Assembly: GCA_963930775.1 (NCBI GenBank)
Contig: OZ005705.1
Coordinates: 6,510,001 to 6,574,000, forward strand
Source: Cliona cf. orientalis
Lineage: Eukaryota; Porifera; Demospongiae; Clionaida; Clionaidae
Length of the DNA stretch: 64,000 bases
Reading direction: 5' to 3'
A program made the translations under genes and the position numbers. Below, in pieces: positions 13,951-24,925 of this stretch. A model generated the notes under the pieces. It saw only the letters and a program-made list of their open reading frames with translations. It searched no databases and was not told the DNA's origin. How positions within the stretch are numbered: the first letter of the stretch is position 1; each line of letters begins with the position of its first letter.

Positions 13951-16289
13951 CTAACACCTGCATTTTGGTGGTTCAAGTCTTCTGCTCTCCTGTGCCTTGT
14001 AGACGTAGTCCGGTACTGGCTCACTGGGGGCTGATAGAATCTCCCACTCCTCCGACGCAGACTTTATTCGAATTATCTCATCGGCAAGGGCAGCGCTCTG
14101 TGTCATCTCTAGTTCTTCGCGCACTCTGACCATCTGCCTGGCAAGGGTCACGAACGTGTCTTCAAGCACCGTGAGATATTTGATATCCTTGGCTGAGAGT
14201 TCAACATAGGTGACCATTTCATGTCTGTCAGCATAGGCCTGTGCCTCCTCTGTGGTTACCTGAAGGGGGGAGGGAGGGAGGGAGGGAGAGAGGGGGGATA
14301 TGAGAGAGGGAGGAAGGAAGGGAAGAAGGGAGAGGGAGAGAGAGAGAGAGAATCACAGATAGTGATGACATTTTTCTTGCATCAGCGGCTGACAACTTGG
14401 CTAGGAATGAGTATTAATTGACATCAATTCATGAAATGAGGAAGCTTTGACGACAATTAGATCCTAATTCATCACCTATTCTAAGATACTCTACAGTCAA
14501 AAATGGTAAGTACAAAACTTCCATGACACAAAGGGAAGTTGCCCAACATGGCTTCAGATGGACTGGGGGGAGAGGGGACAGGTTAAAAGTTTCTCCTCCA
14601 AAGTGTCCTGCTTCCTCCCACAGGACATGGTGATAATCCAATCAACACCTCTAACTTCCCTCCACTGTAAACCAGCACTTACCTCTCCCCACCCCTTCTC
14701 TCTCTCCCTCTCTTTCTCCCTCCCTCTCTTTCTCTCTCTCTCTCTTTCCTCACCTTTCTCTGGTGGAGTCTGTCCACCTTGTTGCCAATGAGCACCATTT
14801 TGATCTTCTCTATGCCGTGCTCACAGTACTGCTTCACCTCGGAGATCCAGTTGTCCAGTCCCTCAAAGCTCTCTCTCTTTGTGATATCAAACACGAGGAC
14901 AATGCCATCGGCATTGCGGTAGTATTTGGTGACAAGGGCATTTCTGAACTGCTCCATGCCGGCTGTGTCCCATATCTGCAGCTGTGGAGCGGTGTATGTG
15001 TGTGTGTGTGTATGTGTACGTGCATTGAATCTATTATGACTGTATAGACAGAGTCTAAACATAGTCCACACACTCGTGAGTTGCAACTTACAATAGTACA
15101 ATGCAAGCATGTTGTTTTTATAATAATTATTATTGCAATACCGTATAGCACCTTAATTTTGTGGAACTTAAATTTCGCGGATAGCTCTCTACAAAGTTTT
15201 CATTGAATAAATTTTGTGGTTCCAGCCTGGTATGGGTGCGCGCTCGTGGGCATTGGAAATTTTCATTGAATAATTTTCGCAGAAGCCGTTGTATATCCAC
15301 AAAAATAGCGAAAATTAAGTCCCACAAAATTTAAGTGCTATACGGTATCAAGGTAACAGTGCACTACCGACCGTCGACGTAATAAATGTAAACTATGCAG
15401 AGCTTGCAGGCTTCAAATCACAGGGACCACACTTCTCCTCGTGTGCAGAACATGATCACAACATCGATATTATTTCGAGCAGCCAATAATATTATATAAT
15501 ATACATTCCAAACAAAGAGCCATACCAGGCCACATTAAGTCAGCATACTAGAGTAGTTAGGCAACACAAACGATCATGAGATACTCGGAATATTCACAGG
15601 CTGAAGAAGCCTTCAAGCTCCATGCATGCAGGTAGAGAGGGGAGGGTAACCATCTTGTTAGTGTATGCATGGGAGTGACTATCAGACTACATGGTGTTAG
15701 CCACACTCACTGATCTCAGATTACTAACGAGATCTGAGCATTCTTAGATACAGCTCAGATGCCAAATCAATGGTATTTCTTTTAGCCTAGAGAGTGGCCT
15801 ACACAAACACCACAATGTTGATGTAGCTACATGGATGCATCAGCACTTCTGTATTGATACTTTTAGGCTCTGCTCCTCTCCCCCCCTCCCTCTCCCTATC
15901 TCCCTTCCTTCAGTGAAGACCTACATTGACTGGAATCCCTTCCTCCAGCTGCATCTCCTTGGTGTGGTGGTCAAAGCCAATTGTGTTGCTTGTTTGTTCC
16001 ACTATCTGTCTGTCCACAATCAACTTAGCCAGACACGTCTTCCCCACGTTGCTGTTGCCAAGAAACACTGTCTTGAAGGCTTGCGAACGATTGATATGGA
16101 CATAGTTCAACTCCACCTGTGCGGAGAAGATGCAGATAGTTTGGTACAATTGATTTTAGATATTGATATCAACCGTCAACCTACGTTTGACTGCTTGAAA
16201 CTGCCCTTTCTTCTTCCCTCAGCTTTAGCTACGCCGCTCTCTCGGAACACTAGCTTAGGGACCACAGCACCAGGTCTTGCTTTAGCCAT
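13951..16289 (-). CDS. Rab-like small GTPase, copy A (switch II Gln replaced by Met)
   Basis: Four exons, 16289-16185, 16116-15925, 14981-14754 and 14259-13951, encode 277 residues. Visible GTPase motifs: P-loop GNSNVGKT (about 55-62), switch I NTIGFD (79-84), switch II WDTAGMEQF (103-111), GNKVD and ELSAKD. The last residues are KCRC, a C-x-C signal for double geranylgeranylation as in Rabs. The glutamine that normally follows WDTAG, which positions the hydrolytic water, is Met108, so intrinsic GTP hydrolysis is predicted to be poor. An N-terminal 45-residue extension and a 60-residue tail are longer than a typical Rab. The closest resemblance is to the Rab33/Rab6 side of the family, but I do not assign an orthologue. 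It is head-to-head with NARS2 and has a sister gene at 20653-23506. Confidence 0.9.
15139..15347. mobile_element. TACCGTA-ended MITE, 209 bp
   Basis: Ends are inverted copies over about 40 bp: TACCGTATAGCACCTTAATT at the left and its near-reverse complement, ending in TACGGTA, at the right. It lies in the intron between exons 2 and 3 of Rab-like A. The ends match those of the element at 25376-25579. Confidence 0.8.
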
Positions 16290-16480
16290 GGCTAGCAAAG
16301 AGAAGTGATGGTCGTTGCGGTCGAGGTCAAAACAAGGAGAATTAATGGGCGGGGCCGATGATTGTGCAATGGCGAATGGAGGGGAAGTCCCTACCCAACG
16401 TGTCCTCGATCGATCGTAGACCTATGCGCTATGCATGCTGGAGTTATAGCTGGAGTCTATATCGATGTTCTACAGTGAAT
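16290..16480. promoter_or_regulatory. Shared 191-bp divergent promoter, Rab-like A / NARS2
   Basis: The start codons of Rab-like A (-) and NARS2 (+) are only 191 bp apart, so both promoters must overlap here. No TATA box is obvious. Confidence 0.55.
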
Positions 16481-19400
16481 ATGCTAGTGTTAAGGAGGAT
16501 CGCTGGGTGTTTTCGTGACAGAATCGAGACGATTTTCTGTAGAGCACTGTCTTCTAGGATCCCCATAAAGGATATCGCAAGCTCCGCCCCTCACGATGTC
16601 AGTGGAGATATCACTGTTCTTGTGAGTCTGCACCCCCAATGCCTAGATTATCATTATGTTTACCTTTTAGGTCTACCGAATATTATTATATCTAGAGAGA
16701 AAACTGTTTGACATTGTTGTGATATGCGGGGGGGCATCAGTAATGCGCATGCGCAATTCAACAACAGCGATGACACTTGCAGGGCTGGATCAAGGCAGTG
16801 AGGAAGCAGAAAGACATTGTCTTCATCGACCTCAACGATGGCTCAACTCCTCATAACTTACAAATCATTGCAGCAACAGAAGAATTTCCAAGGTACTCAA
16901 GAATTTCTGCAATGTTATGATTAATTATTCTATGCTCTACTATTCTGCTACAGTGCTAAAGACTTCAACCTGGGATGTTCGCTGGAGGCCAGGGGAGAGA
17001 TTGTCCCCAGTTCTCATCCAGGGCAGGCAGTGGAGATGACTGCAAGGGAGTTAAAACTGATAGGAAAGTGTAATCCACAGGTGAGAGAGAGAGAGGCATA
17101 CAACACTCAAATGAATATGCAATTATTTAGCAATCCTTGAGATCTGAGCTTAAAATATAAAAATTCTTCATTCTATACAATATGGTACACAGGAGTATCC
17201 ATTCAAGGCTCGCAAGCATCATGGACTGGAGTACATCCGCCAGTTTCCCCACTTGAGACCGAGGACCAACAGCTTCTCCAGTCTGCTCAGGATCAGGGAC
17301 ACTGCCACCATGGCCATCCATGAATTCTTTCACAAGGAGAACTTTCTCCACATTCACACGCCCATCCTGACGTCCAGTGACTGTGAGGGTGCTGGTGACC
17401 TTTTTGAAGTCAAGGTAGATAAAATTTTTAATAGTAGTGACCTCACTTGCCTCAAATATAAACCAGGCTCTCTGGTGGAGTTAGAAATGAAATTCTTATG
17501 CATGGGAGCTGATTTGAAGATGAATTGAATATCAGTGATTATTTTTTTTCAAACTGTAGCCTTCAAGGAGAAATAGTTCTGATGAGTTCTTTGGCTGTAA
17601 AGCTTATTTGACTGTTTCGGGACAGCTGCAAGCTGAAGCACTTGCAAGGTACAGTACCTTCCTATAATTATGATAGTTCTCACGGCTAGCTACTATGGTG
17701 TATCATATTGTATCCTATTGGTATTGTAGGTAATGGAGGTAATATTAGTATGAGTATCATAGATAATAATGGTAAGATTATTGGTAATATTGGTATTGTA
17801 GATAATGTATTGGTATTGTAGGTAAAGTAGTGTCTTTGATGCAGTGGGATGCATTCTGTTTACACGTTCGGTCCAACTTTTCGAGCCGAGAAATCTCATA
17901 CCAGACGACACCTGTCCGAGTTCTACATGGTGGAGGCGGAGACTGTTACCATGGCAGCAGATATGCAGCACCTGTTGGAGCTGATCGAGCGTCTGTACAA
18001 GTCAACGTTGGAGACCGTTCTCAAACGAAGCGCTGCTGATGTTGAGTACTACCACAATAGGGTCACTAGTCCTGAAGCAAAGGTATATATAATCAAGCGG
18101 ATTGTTATGAAATTTCTCCAACTAAATTTTGCTATAATTATACTCTCCTAGGAAGATGTGAAGCGAAGTCTAGATCAGCCTTTTAAAAGGTAGCTTATTG
18201 ATAGCTGTATTAGTAACAGTGTGTACTCTATTGTGAACTTTAATTTTGATAATGTCGTCCTCAGGCCTGCATGATATTGTACAAAAAATTAATGGGAGTT
18301 GACAAAAATTTTTGGAGTTGCCCCTGGGGACGATCGAGGCTATAAGCATTAATTTATTGACATGTTTTTTCAATTGTCCAAAGGTTGACGTACACTGAAG
18401 CAGTTGACATCCTCAGAACGGAACATGAGAAATGTCGTAAATTTGAATTTGAACCTAGAGTAAGTGATAACATCTGAAATATCTTCAGATCCACTTACCT
18501 TTCAACACTACATACAGTACTTAATCTAATACCAAGAGTATATACTCTGGCTAATACTACGCATGGAAAAAAAATTTCAATTTTGAAAAACGCGCGTTTT
18601 TCTGGTAAAGGTCGTCAATTGCTCCACATATAAACATTTATGAGAATTCGTAAAAATTAATGATACTTTATTACGTTAAATTGGATCATATGTTGTATTC
18701 AATTAACTACGGTACCTGGAAAAAATTGTGTTAACGTTAATAGTGCACTGTCATGCATTTTCATAATAGCTATGAAAACATTTAGAGTGAGACTAGGATG
18801 CGTTTCTTCATCTCCCATGCAGTGGGGAGAGGACCTTCAGAGTGAGCATGAGCAGTTCCTCGTGGACAGCTGCGGGAGACTGCCTGTCTTCATCACTGAC
18901 TACCCTGCCTCTACCAAGGCTTTCTACGCCAGGGCTAACGATCACGACAGCAGGGGACAAACAGTAATGCAATAAAATGAAGCTATAAAGAGCTATATAA
19001 GCCCAGAATCTGATGTGAAATAATATTATTTTCTAGGTTGCAGCTGTGGATCTGATAGTCCCCAGAGTTGGGGAGCTGGTGGGTGGGTCCCTGAGGGAGG
19101 AGAGACCACACCTACTTCAGGACAAGCTGGAAAGGTACATAGTCCTATAATTATCATCATCACAATCACACTGCAAGCTTCTCTTTATGTATAGGTTACA
19201 TCACGAGGTGGAGGTCTCTACGGGATTTACACACCGAGGGCCGGAGGCCCGAGGCTGTGTAAATCGCGTAGAGACCGAACCGAGTGATGTAACCAACTTG
19301 TACCATGGGCTACGTGGTCTTGACAACGTATCTACGGCCTAGCAACTACAGCGCCGGCCACAAAAGGCTCGAGCGCGTACCTAGCAACAGTTCAAACCAT

Positions 19401-20172
19401 CGTCGTCGATCGAGTCAACGCTGGACATCGATACATAGTGAGCCGACGCCGTTTTCTGTCCAACTCGAGCTTCTTCTTTGACATTCAGAACCACAATACT
19501 ATCGTCGCTGCGTACAAAAGGCCGGCCATCATGGTCATCGCGGCTGTCTTGGTTTCAACTCGAGGTAGTCAGAGTGCAGCTCAGTTTTTACTATTGCTGA
19601 CTTGGCAAATCATTCGCTCCACCCATTCAATTAACACAGTAAGACCTGCCCACTAATCATCTGCATACAGTACTCTGCATAGTACTAGAGCTCTGTACTT
19701 TATCTCTTTCACTAACAAAAGATGCTGTAACTACCCTAGCGGGCATGATCATGTAAAATTTCATAGCCTCAGAGGTAGGTGTCTATCTAGATAGACACCT
19801 CCTAGGAGGTGTCTATTTTATTTAGACACCTTTTATAAATCAATCTGATTGGTCAGAATGTTACAACCATGGTACAAGTACACATAATATACACACCACT
19901 CGCTCACACTCATTTTGTGATGCTGTGCCACAGATTTGGGCTTCTCGACCAGTATAGATGGTAAGTGATCTTTTTTGGTGAAAACACTAGATGTTACTCT
20001 AGTAAATTAAATCACTCAAATTGATAGGTACATGGATCTACGCGAGTTTGGTACTGTACCCCACGGTGGATTTGGACTCGGTTTTGAGAGGTATCTCCAA
20101 GCCATTCTGGGATTGGACAATATTCGTGATGTCATTCCATTTCCAAGATACCTAGGGTCCTGTGACACGTAG
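16481..20172 (+). CDS. NARS2: Asparaginyl-tRNA synthetase, mitochondrial
   Basis: Twelve exons: 16481-16621, 16783-16892, 16954-17080, 17193-17414, 17560-17648, 17845-18082, 18152-18189, 18384-18459, 18823-18963, 19037-19134, 19934-19960 and 20028-20172. They give 483 residues (human NARS2 477). The N-terminus [14 protein letters not shown] is basic and amphipathic, as expected for a mitochondrial presequence. The OB-fold anticodon-binding domain ([20 protein letters not shown]) is followed by the class II core: [16 protein letters not shown], motif 2 [29 protein letters not shown] and motif 3 [12 protein letters not shown]. The enzyme charges mitochondrial tRNA-Asn. Intron 10 contains copy 1 of a 690-bp repeat (19186-19879). 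In-frame Mets upstream of 16481 are possible starts, but the presequence favours this one. Confidence 0.95.
19186..19879. mobile_element. 690-bp interspersed repeat with foldback head, copy 1
   Basis: This unit recurs almost unchanged at 21795-22480. Its first part, 19194-19294, folds on itself: GGTTACATCAC pairs with GTGATGTAACC, GGTCTCTACG with CGTAGAGACC, and GATTTACACA with TGTGTAAATC. The remainder is bounded by ACTTGTACCATGG and its inverted copy CCATGGTACAAGT, and near its end has a perfect 22-nt palindrome centred on TCTAGA. No transposase frame is present. It lies in NARS2 intron 10. It is probably a non-autonomous DNA transposon, recently active given the close match. Confidence 0.8.
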
Positions 20173-20561
20173 ATCTATGTGTGATTATCATAGTATGCAG
20201 GAGACATGTATAATTACATATCTGTAACTGTGTTTTATCATGACTGAAGATAAGACAAAATCATGGAATATTGGGATAATGCTCGATCATCACCCCTAGA
20301 CCCTTATCCTTCAGTAATTTTGGCACCAACTTGACTAGATCTAGACTTCATGTCAGTGTGGTTGCTAACTCCCACTTTGCAGTCAATAGCCCCCCCTAAG
20401 TACAGACCATACATGATCAAGTGGTTTCCCTGGCATTCCATGGCTGTATAGACTGCCACTTCAATTAACACCCATTTCCACCAATCTCCTTTTGAAGTGG
20501 GAACTCAAACTCTTTGATGATATAACAATCATTCCACAATAAGAGAAGTACACCAGAACAA

Positions 20562-20602
<41 letters not shown>

Positions 20603-20652
20603 TTGCACAAATTATATAAATAGTACAGAACATTATAGACAATAATTTTCCC
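20173..20652. other. Convergent intergenic region, NARS2 / Rab-like B, with (CA)n
   Basis: 480 bp between two facing stop codons. A CA microsatellite runs from about 20562 to 20599. No gene is seen. Confidence 0.65.
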
Positions 20653-23506
20653 CTAGCAGTTGCATCTATTAGGTTCTGACCGCTTTTTCTCCTGTGCTAA
20701 TACAACATAGTCAGGTACCTGTTCACTGGGCGGGGCTAGTATCACCCAGTCATTCGCCAGAGACCCTGTACTGGGCAAATCTTCGGGGATGGCGAAACGT
20801 GCACCTCTCCGTGAAGAAGAACCTGCTACCCTGGGGGCCCGAGCATGAGGCGATCTCCCGCCTCCTGACTCCTGTTGACTCCTGGCTACTTGCTTGCCCG
20901 GAGCTGCAGCTGTTCTCGGGAATAGTTTCGTATCAGATTCCGCTATTTCACCTTGACTTCCGACTACATATATTCCGGGAGTTGTGGATCTCGAGAGTGA
21001 ACTATGAGTCTCTGCTTCTTGTCGAGTTTTCATCATTTGTCTGGCGAGCGTTGTGAAGGAGTCTTCGAGCAGCTGGAGGTAGCTGATGTCTTTGGCAGAG
21101 AGCTCGATGTAGGCCACCATGTTATGTTTTTCTGCGTAGGCCTGGGCCGCCCTCCTAGTCACCTGTCAAAAGAGGTATAGTTTAATGAAGAATTCAAAAT
21201 CATACTATAATGTATAGGAGCATACAGTACAACTTCCACATATTTCAAAAGAACTGTACACCCTCTAAAAACACACTACCCTGGCCTCGTATATACCTAT
21301 GCTTCCAGGGGAAAACAGAAAGAGATCCACCAATTTTTGTATTAGCCTTAACTCTGGGAATGAGGTTATATACACTTCTTTAGTGATACCACTAAAAAAA
21401 ACCACCCCATCAGACACTCAAGATCACTTCCAGGTACACTGTACCTTGGAGTTCTCAATAGAGAGAGAGAGGCCCCACAACCTTATTGTATTTACACAAG
21501 AAGCCCACAGCAGCATCCTGAGCTAGCTAGCTAGCTACCTACCTACCTTTCTCTGGTCACTCAAGTCCAGCTTGTTGCCGACCAGAATCATGTCCACCTT
21601 CTCCATCCTGGACAACCTGTGCGTGCAGTACTGTTTTACCTCGGAGATCCAGTTGTCGAGTCCCTCGAAGCTGCCCGGCTCTGTGATGTCAAACACCAGC
21701 ACGATGCCGTCCGTATTGTGGTAGTACTGAGGCACTAGAGCGGGGGCATTCCTGAACTTCTCCATACCTGCTGTATCCCATATCTGCAGCTTCATATGTA
21801 TAGGTTACATCACGAGGTGGAGGTCTCTACGGGATTTACACACCGAGGGCCGGAGGCCCGAGGCTGTGTAAATCGCGTAGAGACCGAACCGAGTGATGTA
21901 ACCGACTTGTACCATGGGCTACGTGGTCCTGACAACGTATCTACGGCCTAGCAACTACAGTGCCGGCCATAAAAGGCTCGAGCGCGTACCTAGCAACAGT
22001 TCAAACCATCGTTGTCGATCGAGTCGACGCTGGACATCGATGCATAGTGAGCCGACGCCGTTTTCTGTCCAACTCGAACGTCTTCCTTGACATTCAGAAC
22101 CACAATACTATCTTCTCTGCGTATAAAAGGCCGGCCATGTCATCGCTGTCTTGATTTCAACTCGAGGTAGTCAGAGTGCAGCTCAGTTTTTACTACTGCT
22201 GACTTGGCAAATCATTCGCTCCACCCATTCAATTAACGCTGTAAGACCTGCCCACTAATCATCTGCATAGAGTACTCTGCATAGCACTAGAGCTCTGTAC
22301 TTTATCTCTTTCACTAACAAAAGATGCTGTAACTACCCTAGCGGGGTGATCATGTAAAATTTCATAGCCTCAGAGGTAGGTGTCTATCTAGATAGACACC
22401 TCCTAGGAGGTGTCTATTTTATTTAGATACCTTCTATAAATCAATCTGATTGGTCAGAATGTTACAACCATGGTACAAGTGAATGGATAATCATCGTGTG
22501 CTACATCATCTCTCTCTCATATTACACGCACTGGATGATAGCATAATATTATAGTTCCGTTGTCTATAGCAAACTCCATTGCAAGTTCTCTTACGAAAAT
22601 ATGCACATAGATATACACGTGAAGAACATTTTCAATCTTTGGAGGTCGCATTTTTCATGCAATACTAGTCTCTAGTAGAAGCACTCGTTCATCTGATCCT
22701 CCTCACGGCATAAAGAGAATTCATTGAGTACACATCACAGGATCACATGCACGATGCAGAACCGGATTCATAATTTTTGGAGAGATCTCTATTGCGTAAT
22801 AATAATGTTATTGATCAATCGTTTGCACAACAAAGACAGCACTCAGCACAATCAAAAGATGATGACTACACACTTTTAATGCCACCATTGCGAGGCAATT
22901 AGCCATTGTGCTCCATTCTCCCACACTAAACCAGGTGACATTTATGCATAGATATCACACAATCACTATTAATAAAAAGTGACAAATTGGGCCATCAAGG
23001 CAACAATGCTTTCACATACACACACAGAGAGCAGCCTGTACCACACAAATACGCACGCAGTACCGCTATGTTGAGCCTGCTATACATGACCTAGAACCTA
23101 GTTCTAGATCAGACGATTTCTGACCCTCTCCCCCGCTGCCCACATCAAATCAACCACTCACTGTGGCGTTGGCGCCGTCCTCCAGTCTGATGTCCATGTT
23201 GTGATAATCGAAGCCGATGGTGGCCCTGCTCTGCTCCAGCGTCCGCCTCTCGGCGAACAGCTTGGCGAGGCACGTCTTACCGACGTTCGAGTCGCCCAGG
23301 AACACGATCTTGAACATCTCCGAGCGATATCTGTTGTACTGTGAAGTGCAGTGGGAGGGTCTAGTCACGTTAGATAAAATTAATAAATTACCATGCAGCA
23401 TGCGCTAAAAGTCGACAACTATTCATGTCGGTCCAGATGCATGCATGTGTTTGCTTACGTGAACATTAGTTCTCTTCCTGCCTCTTGTGTTGAGATTCAC
23501 AGCCAT
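20653..23506 (-). CDS. Rab-like small GTPase, copy B (switch II Gln replaced by Met)
   Basis: Four exons, 23506-23459, 23338-23162, 21789-21547 and 21162-20653, encode 325 residues. Motifs: P-loop GDSNVGKT, switch I ATIGFDYH, switch II WDTAGMEKF with Met84 in place of Gln, GNKLD and ELSAKD; the C-terminus RCNC is a Rab-type C-x-C prenylation site. Exon borders before LQIWDTAG and after QRK match copy A exactly, so the two are duplicates. Copy B has an extra disordered Ser/Arg/Ala-rich insertion of roughly 70 residues before the conserved tail PPSEQVPDYV. The 3' splice site of exon 3 lies 4 bp from a repeat insertion (21795-22480). Membrane-traffic role is inferred from the family. Confidence 0.9.
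21795..22480. mobile_element. 690-bp interspersed repeat with foldback head, copy 2
   Basis: Near-identical in sequence and orientation to 19186-19879, including the foldback (21803-21903) and the terminal palindromes; differences are scattered substitutions and a few small gaps. It lies in intron 2 of Rab-like B, with its left edge almost touching the acceptor AG at 21790-21791. Confidence 0.85.
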
Positions 23507-23851
23507 GGCTGCTCTGCCAACTGTAGCCTATACTAGTCAGTATAGTAGCTATTGGTAGTAAAAATCTGAGCCACGAGTTTATATAAATATGGGCACCCGT
23601 ACCCGTTCTGTGCATGATTACAGCACAGGCCATCAGATCCCGAACACGCTGCAGCCACGTGGAAACATACAATCCATGCTCACAGACCATAAAATGCCCG
23701 CAGCGCGTGCCTTTGTGGGCGATCAGCGCCTCAAGCTGAAGCAATCAGATACAAAAAAATTAATTATATGAATCAAAGAAGCTAATTTTCCACAAGATAG
23801 GCTACACCAGAATTCAATATTGTATGACACATGGAGTATAGTATGATTTTT
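23507..23851. other. Rab-like B promoter and dynactin p24 3' end
   Basis: 345 bp between the Rab-like B start and the dynactin subunit 3 stop, both minus strand. No other gene is seen. Confidence 0.55.
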
Positions 23852-24695
23852 CTATTTTGCTGCTTTCTGAGCTTCTAGTCTGTCGAGAGTCTCTCCCCAG
23901 GCCACACACTGAGCGGACAGCTGCAGCATGATCTTCTGGTAGGTCTCCAACAGTTCCTTGGTCTGTTTCCCCACCTCCTCAACGCTCTGCTCCTCTTGAA
24001 CGTGGGTCCGAGCAATGGCCGCCAACTTCTTCTCCAAATCGTCCAGTCCTTGGAACTCTGTCACGTTCAGGTAGTCTTTTAGCTTCTGCAAGTCGTCCAC
24101 TTGCTCACAGAACGGCTTTAGTTGATTGGCGTAACCCAGGAATAGTTCTCTCTTCTCGTCCTCCATCACTTTCAAGCTGTTGATGTAACCAGGGGCGAGC
24201 AGTTTCTCCAAGGTCTCAATCTTTCTCCAGATTCCAGTGGCCTTATCGTATCCAGTCTTACTGAAGGCAAGATCCATCTTCTTGTGCAGATCCTAGGGAT
24301 AGAACACAATAAATCCGTCCACTTTCAATAAAACTAGTAAAAATTATAATCAGGGGTGTATCTTTTTATTCCAAAAAAATTATTCCTGTTCCCATATAAA
24401 TTTCTTGATAAATATGGCATAGATGGTAGCATAGGGCACATTGTGGCAATCACTATCACTAGTTTCTAGTACTTGAGATAAGCAGCCCACAGACAAGACA
24501 GGATATGCCCATCAACTACGGTGAACTCACATTCACAGTTGTGTTGAGCGGCGGCTGATCCTTCTTCATTCCCGAGTCACCGACTAATTTCTTCTCTAGA
24601 GCATCCAGTCTTCTCATCAGAGAACTCAGGTAGTCCTCGGAACCGACTCTAGACTGATCGAGAGTGAGGGGAGCTTTATCTTGATCGGCAGCCAT
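23852..24695 (-). CDS. DCTN3: Dynactin subunit 3 (p24)
   Basis: Two exons, 24695-24531 and 24292-23852, encode 201 residues starting MAADQDKAPL (human 186). The protein is nearly all helical and coiled coil: SLMRRLDALEKKLVGD, then GIWRKIETLEKLLAPGYINS and, near the end, ARTHVQEEQSVEE, LLETYQKIMLQLSAQCVAW. The order and spacing match DCTN3, the p24 subunit of the dynactin shoulder, which links dynein to cargo. It follows Rab-like B on the same strand, with the flippase 231 bp upstream. Family call rests on overall pattern and the C-terminal third, which is the best-conserved part. Confidence 0.88.
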
Positions 24696-24925
24696 CTTTT
24701 GGCGACAAGCTTAGTCTGATAGGTAAGGGGTCGTCCGAAGCGCAGTTGTGTGACGACCATTACCAATACATTCGCAACAATTAGACTAATTTTAATTTAT
24801 TGTTGACACACAACTGACAGTAGTATCAATTTTGTATAGCTAAATAAAAATTAAATGCTTTCACACACACACCATGATAATAATATTGTTTAAAAAAAAC
24901 TAATGGACTACAAATCATATCGTTC

